Positions 44,618-54,354 are shown, numbered from the stretch's first letter. The stretch is 54,932 nt of DNA from Gammaproteobacteria bacterium (GCA_022823625.1 JAJEHQ010000042.1:1-54932), one strand, 5' to 3'. Made by a program: numbers and translations. The notes: a model not told the origin generated them from the sequence alone.

Positions 44618-45322
44618 TTACTTCCAGGCAAATTTTGGCTGATCGAATTGTGCAACACGAGTATGACGATCGAAGAGCACAACTTCGCGAAATTGATAAA
44701 TGAAGGCCGCGGTTGGGGCAAACACTCGGTGCCCAAGTGTGGCAAGCGGTGTTGACAGCACCGGATAGTCGCTTTCATGAATCTGTTCTAGAACTGGGAT
44801 TTCCGTGGATTTCAGATCGTCCAATGGGATTCGAAACACGCGGGCGATTTCGTTCGGGTCGGGATTGATTTTCAGTTTGGCTCCAGCCCAGACTACTACA
44901 GGTGTAATGTTGAATCCAGATCGGGTCTGATAATCATCCAGCATCCCAAGCACTTTGTCTTCTGCAAGATTGATTCCAATTTCTTCGTGAAGTTCTCTAA
45001 GCGCGGTGCCAATGGCTGATTCATCAGGGTCTCTTTTGCCGCCGGGAAGTGCATACTGCCCACCGTGTCGATTCAGGTGCTTTGGTCTTCGAGTCAACAG
45101 AAAGGCTGCAGTGTCACTTTGTTCGCTGTCAATAATTGTTAACGCAACCGCCGCTTGTCGGAGTTGAGTATCGGAATTTGAGATTCGCTCGAAACCGGAT
45201 AGACGCGCTGTAATCTGTTCGCGCAGTAAGTCGTTGATGACCAGGCGACAGTCACTTTTGGCATGAATGGTGTCTTTGCGAAGCATTTCTAATTTCAAGC
45301 GATTTGTGCTAGCGTTACGCAT
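44618..45322 (-). CDS. Nudix hydrolase, CoA pyrophosphatase type
   Basis: 234 residues. The Nudix box runs from GGKRDPDESA through REL, then EE, with IGIN at the end. Upstream, LTRRPKHLNRHGGQYALPGG resembles the LTxRxxxLRxHxGQxxFPGG motif of CoA diphosphatases (NudL/UPF0035). It hydrolyses CoA to phosphopantetheine and 3',5'-ADP (family knowledge). An N-terminal extension of about 55 residues precedes the core, which is longer than E. coli NudL. Confidence 0.82.
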   Translation of the reverse strand: MRNASTNRLKLEMLRKDTIHAKSDCRLVINDLLREQITARLSGFERISNSDTQLRQAAVALTIIDSEQSDTAAFLLTRRPKHLNRHGGQYALPGGKRDPDESAIGTALRELHEEIGINLAEDKVLGMLDDYQTRSGFNITPVVVWAGAKLKINPDPNEIARVFRIPLDDLKSTEIPVLEQIHESDYPVLSTPLATLGHRVFAPTAAFIYQFREVVLFDRHTRVAQFDQPKFAWK

Positions 45323-45459
45323 CGACTAAATTTATATACTTTTGGCTTTGAGTGTTTGTTGGGCATTGGTCATGAAAACAAAACTGGAGAGTGATTTCGC
45401 AAATTGCCCAATTGCGGACAAAACGTAAGAATAAGATCTGGAGAATTAATTGGATTGTG

Positions 45460-46266
45460 ATGTACAGAATCGAGAGTGAAGAATACCAAATTTCCCAGGA
45501 ACCGTACTACGCGCCACAGGGCCGTGAAATAGAACTTTTTGAAAGTGCTTACCGGAATTGCATTCCGGTTCTGTTAAAGGGGCCGACTGGATGTGGGAAA
45601 AGCAGGTTCATGGAATATATGGCCTGGCGGCTCGGACGCTCACTGGTTACTGTCGCATGCCACGATGATCTGACCGCTTCTGATCTTGTCGGACGTTATC
45701 TTATCGTTGGTGGAGAAACACAATGGGTCGACGGTCCACTAACACGCGCGGTCAGAATCGGTGGCATATGCTACCTGGACGAAATCGTCGAAGCGCGAAA
45801 GGATACGACGGTGGTCATCCACCCGTTGGCTGATGACCGGCGAGTGCTTCCCATTGATAAAACCGGCGAACTACTGTACGCCTCGGATCATTTCAATTTG
45901 ACTATTTCTTACAATCCGGGCTATCAGAGTGTTCTTAAAGATCTGAAACAAAGCACTCGACAGCGATTCCTGTCGCTTGAATTCGATTACCCGAATGAAA
46001 AACTCGAACAGTCGATTATCGTGCACGAATCTGGAATTGACGCGGGCAATGCTGCCGCACTGGTTCGATTCGCAATTATGACTCGCAATTTGAAAGGCAG
46101 CGGATTGGAAGAGGGCGCAAGCACCCGTCTGCTTATACATGCAGCCAAACTAATGGTGTACGGCGTTGCACCGCTGGATGCCTGCAATGCTTCCATCTCA
46201 CAGACACTGACTGATGATCCGGAGATTCTAACTGCGATTCAGGAAATGGCCTCCTCACTTTTCTAG
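45460..46266 (+). CDS. cbbQ: CbbQ/NirQ/NorQ-type AAA+ ATPase
   Basis: Start at ATG 45460, giving 268 residues, the standard length. Walker A KGPTGCGKS is at residues 40-48. TVACHDDLTASDLVGRYL, the Walker B/sensor stretch ICYLDEIVEARKDTTVVI and SYNPGYQSVLKDLKQSTRQ are diagnostic. These ATPases, with a VWA partner, activate rubisco (CbbQO) or NO reductase (NorQD). No rubisco or cNOR gene is in the window, so the client is not shown. Six bases separate it from the VWA gene. A more upstream start is possible but unsupported. Confidence 0.88.
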   Translation: MYRIESEEYQISQEPYYAPQGREIELFESAYRNCIPVLLKGPTGCGKSRFMEYMAWRLGRSLVTVACHDDLTASDLVGRYLIVGGETQWVDGPLTRAVRIGGICYLDEIVEARKDTTVVIHPLADDRRVLPIDKTGELLYASDHFNLTISYNPGYQSVLKDLKQSTRQRFLSLEFDYPNEKLEQSIIVHESGIDAGNAAALVRFAIMTRNLKGSGLEEGASTRLLIHAAKLMVYGVAPLDACNASISQTLTDDPEILTAIQEMASSLF

Positions 46267-46272
46267 ATTGAG

Positions 46273-48456
46273 ATGGTGACAATGGCTGACCGGATAAACT
46301 ATGCGTCAGGCCGCGCCAATCAACCGCTCGCAGATTTTGAAATTGAAGAACGTCTGGAAGACCTGCTAGGCGCGGTCCTTACTTCCCGGCGGACGGCTGC
46401 AGAGCCTGCACAGCAACTGTCGCGTTTACATCGCTCCGAGCAGGACTTCGCTCTGCACTGGGCCAGTGTAATATCAAAATCCAACTCTGAGATGGCATTT
46501 CAGTTCGTGAGTCATGCTACTCAGGCCTTTTCCTTGCTGGATGCTGATGGTGTCACGCAGTGGATCATTGAAGCAATGGATATTTATGATCGCGATGGCC
46601 TGTATCTTGGCAGTGCGGCACTTCGGGGAGTGGAATCTTTCGCAGAAAAATTGGTGCAAGAACAATATTCCGTAACCTTCAATGATGTCGTAACCATCAT
46701 GAATAAATTTGCCATTGGAGTGTCCGGAAGACACTTGGGGATTGATGAAGACAAAAAGGCATGGACTGATACCGAAACGATGTACCTGCCACATTCGGTT
46801 CGACAGTTCGATTCAAGTCGCAGGAATTTTGAGCTCTACAAGGCAATGGTTGGTTTTATGCTGGCTCAATCGCGTTTTGGAACCTTTCGGGTCGATCAAG
46901 CAACGGGAGTGCCGATTGTCTGTACAAAGATTGCCAACTATCGAGACCCGGCCAGGGCGCTTAGAATCTTCGAAGCGGTGGAAGAACATCGGCTGCTAGC
47001 TCGCCTCAATGCTGAACTTCCGGGGCTTGCCAGACAAATGAGGACGTTAAAGCAGGATGAATCGAGCGGTCGGCGACTTACTTCGGAGTTTCCGGAGTTC
47101 GAACGAGTTCAGGATTCAAGTGCGACTGTCAATGATTCGCTTTCAGTGGTCAAACAACTTTACAACAAGAAAGTGAATTTTCCAGAACCTGCCTGTTATC
47201 AAGGCGTGATTGATCTGGAACGAGTACGTCTGGTTACCCGGCAACGAGTCGAAAAGGAACGTGAAAAATTTCGTATGGATCTTGCAATGTTGGCGGAGGG
47301 GGTACAGGATGACAGTGAACTGGACAGGGAGGGTCTGAAGAGAGAAGCGTACGAGGTCTCCTATTCTCAGGAAATGGAGAGTGACGGTCAGGGGGACGGG
47401 GAGTTGACTGTCACCATCGAAGGCCAGCCGATAGCTCCGCCCGAAGATATGATTCAAACCGCAAAGTCCATTTTTCAGGACTTTGGTGAAATTCCGGAAG
47501 ACTATGTTGTTCCCGCTGGAACCGGACTGTACGATGCTGGTCAATCACCTGAAGATCGTCCGGAGAAAGAGGTTGGCAAACTCGAAGATGGAATTTTTTA
47601 CGACGAATGGGACTATCGACGATGTCACTATCGTAAAAACTGGTGTGTGCTGAAAGAACTGGAGATGCATCCGGGCAGTGCGCAAACCGTTACTGCCATC
47701 CTGGACAAGTATTTCCATCTGGTGCGCGATATTCGAAAATCATTTGAGGCGCTCAGAGGTGATGATCGCATGCTACGCAGGCAAAAAAATGGAGATGACG
47801 TTGATATTGATGCGGTTGTCGACAGTTATGTTGATGTCGTGAAAGGAGAGGAACTCAGTGAACGGCTGTTTATCAAATCGCGAAAAATGGAGCGTAATCT
47901 TGCAGTTGTATTCATGGTCGACGTCAGTGGTTCAACCAAGGGATGGATTAACGAAGCGGAGCGCGAGAGTCTGGTGCTATTGAGTGAAGCCCTGGAAACT
48001 CTGGGTGACCGATATGCGATCTACGGTTTTTCAGGTATGACCCGGAAACGTTGCGAGGTTTATCGGATCAAAACTTTTGAAGAACCTTATGACCATCATG
48101 TCAAAGCGAGAATGGCTGGCATGAAGCCTCAGGACTATACCCGAATGGGAGTGGTCATTCGGCATTTGACTGAAAAGCTCAAGCGCATAGATGCCAAGAC
48201 TCGAGTACTGATAACCATCTCGGATGGCAAGCCCGATGACTACGATGGGTATCGGGGTGAGTACGGCATTGAAGATACCCGCCAGGCACTGTTAGAGGCC
48301 AAGCATGCTGGCGTTCATCCATTTTGCGTTACGATCGACACTCATGCCCACGAATATCTACCCCACATGTATGGCCATGTCAACTACACCGTAGTGAGCG
48401 ATATCAGAAAATTACCACTAAAGGTATCCGACATTTACCGCAAATTGACGACTTGA
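46273..48456 (+). CDS. cbbO: CbbO/NorD-type von Willebrand factor A protein
   Basis: 727 residues, longer than NorD (about 630) and closer to CbbO. The helical N-terminal region is followed by an acidic middle section with DDSELDREG. The C-terminal VWA domain has a complete MIDAS: FMVDVSGSTKGW (DxSxS), Thr in DYTRMG and the ISDGKPDDYDGY acidic site. It forms the adaptor that docks the AAA+ motor on its target. Starts may be the ATG at 46273 or the ATG at 46282. Confidence 0.86.
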   Translation: MVTMADRINYASGRANQPLADFEIEERLEDLLGAVLTSRRTAAEPAQQLSRLHRSEQDFALHWASVISKSNSEMAFQFVSHATQAFSLLDADGVTQWIIEAMDIYDRDGLYLGSAALRGVESFAEKLVQEQYSVTFNDVVTIMNKFAIGVSGRHLGIDEDKKAWTDTETMYLPHSVRQFDSSRRNFELYKAMVGFMLAQSRFGTFRVDQATGVPIVCTKIANYRDPARALRIFEAVEEHRLLARLNAELPGLARQMRTLKQDESSGRRLTSEFPEFERVQDSSATVNDSLSVVKQLYNKKVNFPEPACYQGVIDLERVRLVTRQRVEKEREKFRMDLAMLAEGVQDDSELDREGLKREAYEVSYSQEMESDGQGDGELTVTIEGQPIAPPEDMIQTAKSIFQDFGEIPEDYVVPAGTGLYDAGQSPEDRPEKEVGKLEDGIFYDEWDYRRCHYRKNWCVLKELEMHPGSAQTVTAILDKYFHLVRDIRKSFEALRGDDRMLRRQKNGDDVDIDAVVDSYVDVVKGEELSERLFIKSRKMERNLAVVFMVDVSGSTKGWINEAERESLVLLSEALETLGDRYAIYGFSGMTRKRCEVYRIKTFEEPYDHHVKARMAGMKPQDYTRMGVVIRHLTEKLKRIDAKTRVLITISDGKPDDYDGYRGEYGIEDTRQALLEAKHAGVHPFCVTIDTHAHEYLPHMYGHVNYTVVSDIRKLPLKVSDIYRKLTT

Positions 48457-48741
48457 TTCCATGGTGATTCAGTCAGCCTTGCAGCCAACCTGCAAAATTG
48501 ACAATTTGTTGCGAAATGAAGTGAGTAATGTGCAGCGTTTATTTAATCTGAAAGTTTTATTTTCTGATTTATATATCTGATATATTTGATTTAGTTTAAT
48601 TTCAATTATCCCAATAACTTATTGAAGTTATTACAGTTAATTCCAAATCGAATCGAATGGAAGCGTAATTTCGATTAAAATATCCGAGGGAATAACCTTG
48701 ATCATTGATCTCATAATCGAGACCCCGTCACGAGACTGCAT

Positions 48742-50877
48742 ATGGCTAGCGTATCTGGAATAACTACAGAAATAACATCAGAAGTTCAGCCCTCTAAACT
48801 CGAGCTTCAACCAGCATCTTACGACACTTGGCTTAGAAAATACTGCTTAAAGACTCAGACCGGTGATCTTGTTGATCAAACGGTTGAAGATACCTTTGAG
48901 CGGGTTGCTACGGCATTAGCTGAGGTGGAAGATGTCAAAGTGCGAGACAAGCAGTACAAAAGATTCTTGTGGGCGCTGCAAAACGGGGCCATTCCTGCTG
49001 GTCGAATCGTCTCGAATGCGGGTGCTCAGGAACACAAACCATCGACCAGTACAATCAATTGCACTGTTTCCGGAACTATCCCTGATTCAATGCAGGGAAT
49101 TTTGCATTCGGTTTACGAGGCAGGACTCACACTGAAAGCCGGTTGCGGAATCGGCTATGAGTTTTCCACGCTTCGACCCAAGGGCGCCTTTGTAAGCGGT
49201 GCTGGAGCCAATACTTCTGGTCCGCTGTCTTTCATGGATATATTTGATGCAATGTGCTTCACTGTGTCCTCAGCAGGTGGCCGGCGCGGTGCACAAATGG
49301 GGGTGTTCAACATTTCTCATCCGGACATACTCGAATTCATTCGAGTAAAGCGAGAAGATGGTCGATTGCGGCAGTTTAACCTATCGTGTCTGATTACCGA
49401 TGAATTTGTCAAGGCAGTCAAAAATGACACAGAGTGGGATCTTGTATTCCCTGCCACTCAGCAGGAAATGGCCGATGATGAGGTTCCAGTTACTTGGAAA
49501 TTTTGGCCAGTAGACGAAAACAATCGAAATTGGATTACCAACGATCAGGGGATGGTTGCGGTACGAATTTACAAGACTATTCCAGCGCGGCTTCTTTGGG
49601 ATGCAATCATGGAGTCGACCTATGACTTCGCTGAACCAGGATTCATTCTGATTGATCGCGTAAACGAGATGAATAACAACTGGTTTTGCGAAAATATTCG
49701 GGCAACTAACCCGTGCGGTGAGCAGCCCCTACCGCCTTATGGTAGCTGTCTTTTGGGTTCGGTGAACCTGACTCATTTTGTTGTCAATCCATTTTCTGAC
49801 AGAGTGCGCTTCGACTGGAAACGCTACCGGGAGGTGGTGGCAATTTTTACCCGAATGCTGGACAACGTTGTTGAAATTCATGGATTGCCGCTCAACGAGC
49901 AGAAGAACGAAATCTTGCGAAAACGCCGACACGGAATGGGATTTCTGGGTCTGGGTTCGACATTAGCCATGATGAAAATCCGCTACGGGTCCAAAAAGTC
50001 CATTGAGTTCACAGAAAAAGTAGCAGCTGAGATGGCAATTACAGGCTGGCAGGTAGCGGTTGAATTGGCCGAAGAGAAAGGACCAGCTCCGATATTCGAA
50101 GAGACTTTTGAAGTCACTCCGGCGATGTTATACAAACGACCCGAAATGGCGCTGGATGGCATCCAGGTCGGTGATTACGTGAAGGGTAAAGTCTTGCTCT
50201 CCCAGTACAGTCGCTATATGCAGCAACTTCCTGAAGACATTACCAATCGAGTTGCAGATATCGGCGCGCGTTTTACACATCACAGTTCAATCGCTCCTAC
50301 GGGAACGATTAGCCTGTCGCTAGGAAACAATGTAAGCAATGGCATCGAACCGTCGTTTTCTCACGAGTATTTCCGGAACGTCATTCGCGAAGGGAAAAAA
50401 TCAAAAGAGCGGATGCCTGTTTACTCCTACGAACTGCTTTTATTCCGGGAGTTGGTGGATGAATCGGCTTCGATGGATGAACCAGAGTCACTTCCTGATT
50501 ATTTCATCACTTCAAATGACGTTACACCCAGCGAACACGTTGCGATTCAAGCGGCAGCACAGAAGTGGGTAGATTCTTCAATATCGAAAACCGCAAATGT
50601 ACCAACCGATTATCCATTTGAAAAGTTCAAGGATATTTACCTGGCGGCATACGATAGCGGATTAAAGGGATGTACAACATTTCGATACAACCCGGAAAAC
50701 TTTCAAGGTGTTCTGGTTCGGAAGAAAGACAGCGAAGACACGGTTTATTCGTTTACTCTGGAAGACGGTAGCGTTGTCACCGTCAGGGGTAATGAAGAAA
50801 TTGAATATGACGGGGAAATCCACAGTGCAGCGAATTTATATGATGCCCTTAAGGAAGGGTACTACGGAAAATTCTAG
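48742..50877 (+). CDS. nrdJa: Adenosylcobalamin-dependent (class II) ribonucleotide reductase, catalytic chain
   Basis: 711 residues. NPCGEQPLPPYGSC carries the catalytic Asn-x-Cys-x-Glu, SIAPTGTISL and GGRRGAQMGV are family segments, and the protein ends at GCTTFRYNPENF. It lacks the redox Cys pair that normally ends class II enzymes; this is supplied by the next gene. The 285-base upstream region shows no recognised cobalamin riboswitch or NrdR box. Weak RBS. The N-terminal 25 residues look poorly conserved, so an internal start is possible. Confidence 0.93.
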   Translation: MASVSGITTEITSEVQPSKLELQPASYDTWLRKYCLKTQTGDLVDQTVEDTFERVATALAEVEDVKVRDKQYKRFLWALQNGAIPAGRIVSNAGAQEHKPSTSTINCTVSGTIPDSMQGILHSVYEAGLTLKAGCGIGYEFSTLRPKGAFVSGAGANTSGPLSFMDIFDAMCFTVSSAGGRRGAQMGVFNISHPDILEFIRVKREDGRLRQFNLSCLITDEFVKAVKNDTEWDLVFPATQQEMADDEVPVTWKFWPVDENNRNWITNDQGMVAVRIYKTIPARLLWDAIMESTYDFAEPGFILIDRVNEMNNNWFCENIRATNPCGEQPLPPYGSCLLGSVNLTHFVVNPFSDRVRFDWKRYREVVAIFTRMLDNVVEIHGLPLNEQKNEILRKRRHGMGFLGLGSTLAMMKIRYGSKKSIEFTEKVAAEMAITGWQVAVELAEEKGPAPIFEETFEVTPAMLYKRPEMALDGIQVGDYVKGKVLLSQYSRYMQQLPEDITNRVADIGARFTHHSSIAPTGTISLSLGNNVSNGIEPSFSHEYFRNVIREGKKSKERMPVYSYELLLFRELVDESASMDEPESLPDYFITSNDVTPSEHVAIQAAAQKWVDSSISKTANVPTDYPFEKFKDIYLAAYDSGLKGCTTFRYNPENFQGVLVRKKDSEDTVYSFTLEDGSVVTVRGNEEIEYDGEIHSAANLYDALKEGYYGKF

Positions 50878-50963
50878 CGTAGCTGTTGTCAATAGAAAAT
50901 CTCAGTACCTTATGAATTTCGAATTGTTCCTGCGTCCCCAACACAATACCCATTGTTCTCAGT

Positions 50964-51707
50964 ATGACTATTAGAATCAGCAAGAAAATTGTCGATTACA
51001 GAGTGGTTCCTACAGCTGCGGTAGAACCTGTGTTGTCAACTCCTGAACTGTCAGTCTCGCCGCCCTTAGGTTCCAACGGAGCCACTGATCCGATGATAAA
51101 CGGCGTACAGCCAGTTGGTATGCTTGAGCATCTGACGCGTCCTGCAACTCTGCCTGGTGCGACTTACAAAATCAAAAACCATATATCGGAACATGCCCTG
51201 TATGTCACAATCACCGATATTGCTATCAACCCCGGTACACCTTACGCAAAATCGCGTCCATATGAGATTTTCATCAATTCCAAAAACATGGATCACTTTC
51301 AATGGATTGTTGCGCTGACCCGGATAATTTCGGCTGTTTTCAGGAAAGGCGGAGACAGTTCATTTCTAGTTGAAGAACTCAGAGCGGTATTTGATCCCCG
51401 CGGTGGTTACTTTATTCCAGGTACCGGCGAATATGTACCGTCGCTGGTTGCTGAAATTGGTTCAGTTATTGAAGAGCACATGCGAAAGATCGGCATGATC
51501 ACGGACGAACCCAGACCCGCGCATGTTCAGCAGATACTTGATGAGAAACGGGCTGAATATGAAAGTCGCAACACTAAAGCAAATGGTAGTCAGGCTGGTG
51601 ATTTTCCAGAAGGATCACAGCTTTGTAAAGTTTGCAATGTTGCCGCAGTCATTATGATGGACGGTTGCCTTACCTGTTTGAACTGCGGCGATTCCAAATG
51701 CTCCTAA
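50964..51707 (+). CDS. nrdJb: Class II ribonucleotide reductase accessory chain with redox cysteines
   Basis: 247 residues, 86 bases after nrdJa. The TSCPD-type domain contains YVTITDIAINPGTPY and PYEIFINSKN, then the helical EELRAVFDPRGGY segment. The C-terminal zinc-ribbon-like tail ends in a CKVC / CLTCLNCG / SKC pattern; in single-chain NrdJ these cysteines reduce the active site. It matches the two-gene arrangement described for Pseudomonas NrdJa/NrdJb. Confidence 0.88.
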   Translation: MTIRISKKIVDYRVVPTAAVEPVLSTPELSVSPPLGSNGATDPMINGVQPVGMLEHLTRPATLPGATYKIKNHISEHALYVTITDIAINPGTPYAKSRPYEIFINSKNMDHFQWIVALTRIISAVFRKGGDSSFLVEELRAVFDPRGGYFIPGTGEYVPSLVAEIGSVIEEHMRKIGMITDEPRPAHVQQILDEKRAEYESRNTKANGSQAGDFPEGSQLCKVCNVAAVIMMDGCLTCLNCGDSKCS

Positions 51708-51791
51708 TCAGGGTCGGATTAAAACCACTAGCACTTATGATTTAGATTTCTGGCAGTCATCGCGCATAGCGAACGTCTGTCGGTATGAAAT

Positions 51792-52274
51792 TCAGTCAGT
51801 TACCCGAATCCCGGCCAGTTCGAATTCCCAAAACAATTTTCCTTTAGCGACCGCATTTCTGAACGAAACGTTGTCCTTGAAGTCTCTAGCCTGACGGGTT
51901 GGGACATTGATTGGTACAAACTCGACCTTATCACCAATCACTACACAGGCATCAGTCCTTTCAACGGACTCGTCCGGGCAATCATAAAGAAGCACTCTAA
52001 CTTGGACATCAGTAACGTTTTTATCTGAGGTGTTGGAGACTCGTCCGGCGAACTCCCAACTGTCCCCATATGATTTTTCAGTTTGAGTCACCTCAAGATC
52101 AATAGTCTCCTTGGGTATTGGGAATTTCTTTGATTCTGAATCCTTCAGGTTCAAAAAATACAAACCAGTAAGGAGGACAGCTAGCGCAGCGAGCAGTCCA
52201 AATCCAACTTTTGGAGAGTAATAGCTGACAAAAATCAGCGCAATACAAACGACACCAATCGCTATCCAATGCAT
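51792..52274 (-). CDS. Uncharacterised membrane protein with beta-sandwich domain
   Basis: 160 residues. Two N-terminal hydrophobic helices (AIGVVCIALIFVSYYS and GFGLLAALAVLLTGLYFL) precede a soluble domain with EFAGRVSNTSDKNVTDVQVR, a pattern of the FxLYD-like or DUF beta-sandwich proteins. Likely periplasmic. Convergent with nrdJb at 84 bases. No function recognised. Confidence 0.68.
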   Translation of the reverse strand: MHWIAIGVVCIALIFVSYYSPKVGFGLLAALAVLLTGLYFLNLKDSESKKFPIPKETIDLEVTQTEKSYGDSWEFAGRVSNTSDKNVTDVQVRVLLYDCPDESVERTDACVVIGDKVEFVPINVPTRQARDFKDNVSFRNAVAKGKLFWEFELAGIRVTD

Positions 52275-52739
52275 ACTAGAACTTTGAATTGATTAATCTT
52301 GATTCAAACCGAGTTGCAATCATTTTACAGGTTGCTGGGGAGGATTGTGCCATTCTGAATCCAGAGCCGTTATGTTCCGAAACTTTTTGAACAAGGTGTG
52401 ATTGCAAAAGAGAAGGTCGATTCAAGTCGCTGCTGATTGATATTCGCAGGTAGCGACTATCGCTAGGGTGAAATTGTTCAAGCCGCCTCAGAGTACGACC
52501 GCGAGTTTATACTTGGTGCGACTGTCTGTAATTTCAAATTCTTATATGGATTCCTCGCGAATTGCAAGCTTGAAATTACGAAACAACGATCAATCTGGGT
52601 CGCGATCTTGTACCCGGCTTCGTCTTTGGAGGATATTTGTATCGGTTCTCGAGCCATGATGATATTCGCGCACAAGCTCCTTATCTAATTGGCGGCTTAC
52701 ATGCTGTCGTAGCGTTTGCTAGGCTCTTCCTGTGCAGGC
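52275..52739. other. Gene-free stretch with decayed coding look
   Basis: About 465 bases. Between 52575 and 52740 the plus strand has a protein-like frame (LGRDLVPGFVFGGYLYRF) preceded by a stop and lacking a start, suggesting an eroded gene. Nothing nameable. Confidence 0.3.
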
Positions 52740-53038
52740 ATGATCCATCATTCCGATCAGTTTCACAGCACACCAGTAAAGTGTTATAGGAGCTGTGTCG
52801 CAACCATGGACCCCGCCACCAGTGAACTGGTTCGGTGGGGGATTGTTACGACAATTCGATGGTGGAGTCGTTCTTTGCCACACTCAAAAGTGAGTGGATG
52901 CAGGAGCGGTGCTTTGAGACGATCGATGAGCCACGCGGTGAACTTCGATCATACATTGATGATTTTTACAATGCCAGACGGCTGCATTCATCGCTGGGTT
53001 ATGTCAGTCCCAACGGGTACGAGGCCGGATTTCGATAA
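52740..53038 (+). pseudogene. IS3-family transposase remnant
   Basis: A broken DDE integrase C terminus. MIHHSD, carrying the second catalytic Asp, is in one frame from 52740. The remaining part switches frame near 52833: GDCYDNSMVESFFATLK with the catalytic Glu, and SYIDDFYNARRLHSSLGYVSP, which is the typical end of IS3-group OrfB. The start of the transposase, OrfA and terminal inverted repeats are absent. This marks the left border of an accessory segment. Confidence 0.85.
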
Positions 53039-53241
53039 CCTGACTTGGGGCAAACTTAAGTGTGAATGTTTTTGGTAATACCCTAAATGACCAGTGAGAT
53101 GTTTTCGTCGGTAGACACAATACGCTCAGTGTACTGTATCGCACAAACTCGCTGCAGACACTTGAATTGGACCGATTGACAATGGAAATCGACTCAGACC
53201 TGCAGCCAAATGAGACAGAATGGCGATTCTGTTTCATCACC

Positions 53242-53700
53242 TCACTCCCGCACGAGTGCCGACTGAATTCGGCGAAAATCCTCAATCATGTTCGGAAGGT
53301 CTATACTTGTGTCGAGAATCTCACCATGCGCAATCTTGTTGCGGAATTCTTGATTCTCCATGGACTTCTGCCACTCATAACTGCTCCGATCGAGAACAAG
53401 TGTCAGACGCTTCCTGAAACTCAACCTCTCGATGTCCTCGTTGTACACAATCCACGTCCGTCGTTGACGCCAGTCATCGTGCGAAATCCCAATTTCGATT
53501 GCGGCGCGGCACGCATCGTCGATGTCCGCTTCCAACTGTCCCCACGCCAGTACAAAAAGGGCTTGCTCATTCAGTATCTGTTGGTGCTCCACACCATCGC
53601 GCTCAGCTTCTCTACCGGCTGCGTCGTGTTTCTCGCGCAATTCTTCCAAATAATTGTCAATCTGCTGAAACAGGACGGCAATCGATTCAAGATTGGTCAC
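53242..53700 (-). CDS. HEPN-like domain protein (possible toxin/RNase)
   Basis: I choose GTG 53700, overlapping the upstream stop as GTGA (152 residues); a TTG seven codons earlier is possible. All-helical. ALFVLAWGQLEADIDDACRAA is typical of HEPN first helices. Near the C terminus, EFRNKIAHGE matches the R-x4-6-H catalytic signature (Arg and His five residues apart, RNKIAH). HEPN proteins of this type are often RNases in toxin-antitoxin and defence systems. Base composition is visibly GC-richer than the core genes, in line with horizontal gain. Confidence 0.6.
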   Translation of the reverse strand: MTNLESIAVLFQQIDNYLEELREKHDAAGREAERDGVEHQQILNEQALFVLAWGQLEADIDDACRAAIEIGISHDDWRQRRTWIVYNEDIERLSFRKRLTLVLDRSSYEWQKSMENQEFRNKIAHGEILDTSIDLPNMIEDFRRIQSALVRE

Positions 53701-54134
53701 TGTAGGATGCGCTTCAGCCAATCTTCGCTGACGGCCTCGCGGATTTGCCGCTGCTCAGCGTGTACGGCCTGCCAATCGGGCACGTTGAAACTCTCGGCCA
53801 TATCAAAGATCAGGTAGTGGTGCCCTTGCCGCTTCAGATCTATACGGCCATTGGTGCCGACAATCCACAGTCCTCGCGGAATGATCTTGGCAAAATGGCC
53901 TACACGGTCGTTAAGTTCGAGCGTCGGCATCTGTGTCGCACCAACGTCGTGTTTACGCATCAGCTCCTCGTGCATGACGACCGGGGGGCCCTGCTTGGCC
54001 TCCCATCCCTCTGGCAGCCATTCGTTAACCAGGGTAAAGAACTTGTTAACGCGCTCTTTCCAATCGTTGACGCGGCACTGTATGTGTTCCGCATCGATTG
54101 TTTCGCTTATTACATCTTCAAGAACTGTGCCCAT
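53697..54134 (-). CDS. Uncharacterised partner of the HEPN-like protein
   Basis: 145 residues. AGAGGAA seven bases before the ATG supports the start. Mixed alpha/beta. The C-terminal region has WIVGTNGRIDL, YLIFDMAESFNVPDWQAV, and an EQRQIREAVSEDWL end, a pattern I have seen only in uncharacterised proteins. The coupled HEPN gene follows directly, suggesting an antitoxin or effector/regulator pair. No DNA-binding motif or nucleotidyltransferase site is evident. Confidence 0.6.
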   Translation of the reverse strand: MGTVLEDVISETIDAEHIQCRVNDWKERVNKFFTLVNEWLPEGWEAKQGPPVVMHEELMRKHDVGATQMPTLELNDRVGHFAKIIPRGLWIVGTNGRIDLKRQGHHYLIFDMAESFNVPDWQAVHAEQRQIREAVSEDWLKRILQ

Positions 54135-54354
54135 CTAAACGTTCCTCTAATTTACTTCATCAACTGAACCAGAGATTTTAACGCAGGTTGAGGTCAGATA
54201 TTCCCAGGTATTAGCATAGACATGCTCTACAGTAAAGGTGCCTGCATCCGAATCGTGCGGCTTTGCTTGGCGTGCCGAAACAGGTTCTGTCTATCAATGA
54301 ACGAAATAGCCCATTTTACGCTCGGCTCTTTAGGCATGGCAGTGCACTGTGCAC

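Noticed and set aside
48457..48741. Cobalamin riboswitch or NrdR boxes before nrdJa
   Set aside because: No GCCACTG-type B12 box and no convincing pair of NrdR repeats; only AT-rich sequence and a weak dyad.
53167..53817. Plus-strand open frame of 216 codons
   Set aside because: Antisense to the HEPN pair. The minus-strand genes have a good RBS, coupling and a conserved motif.
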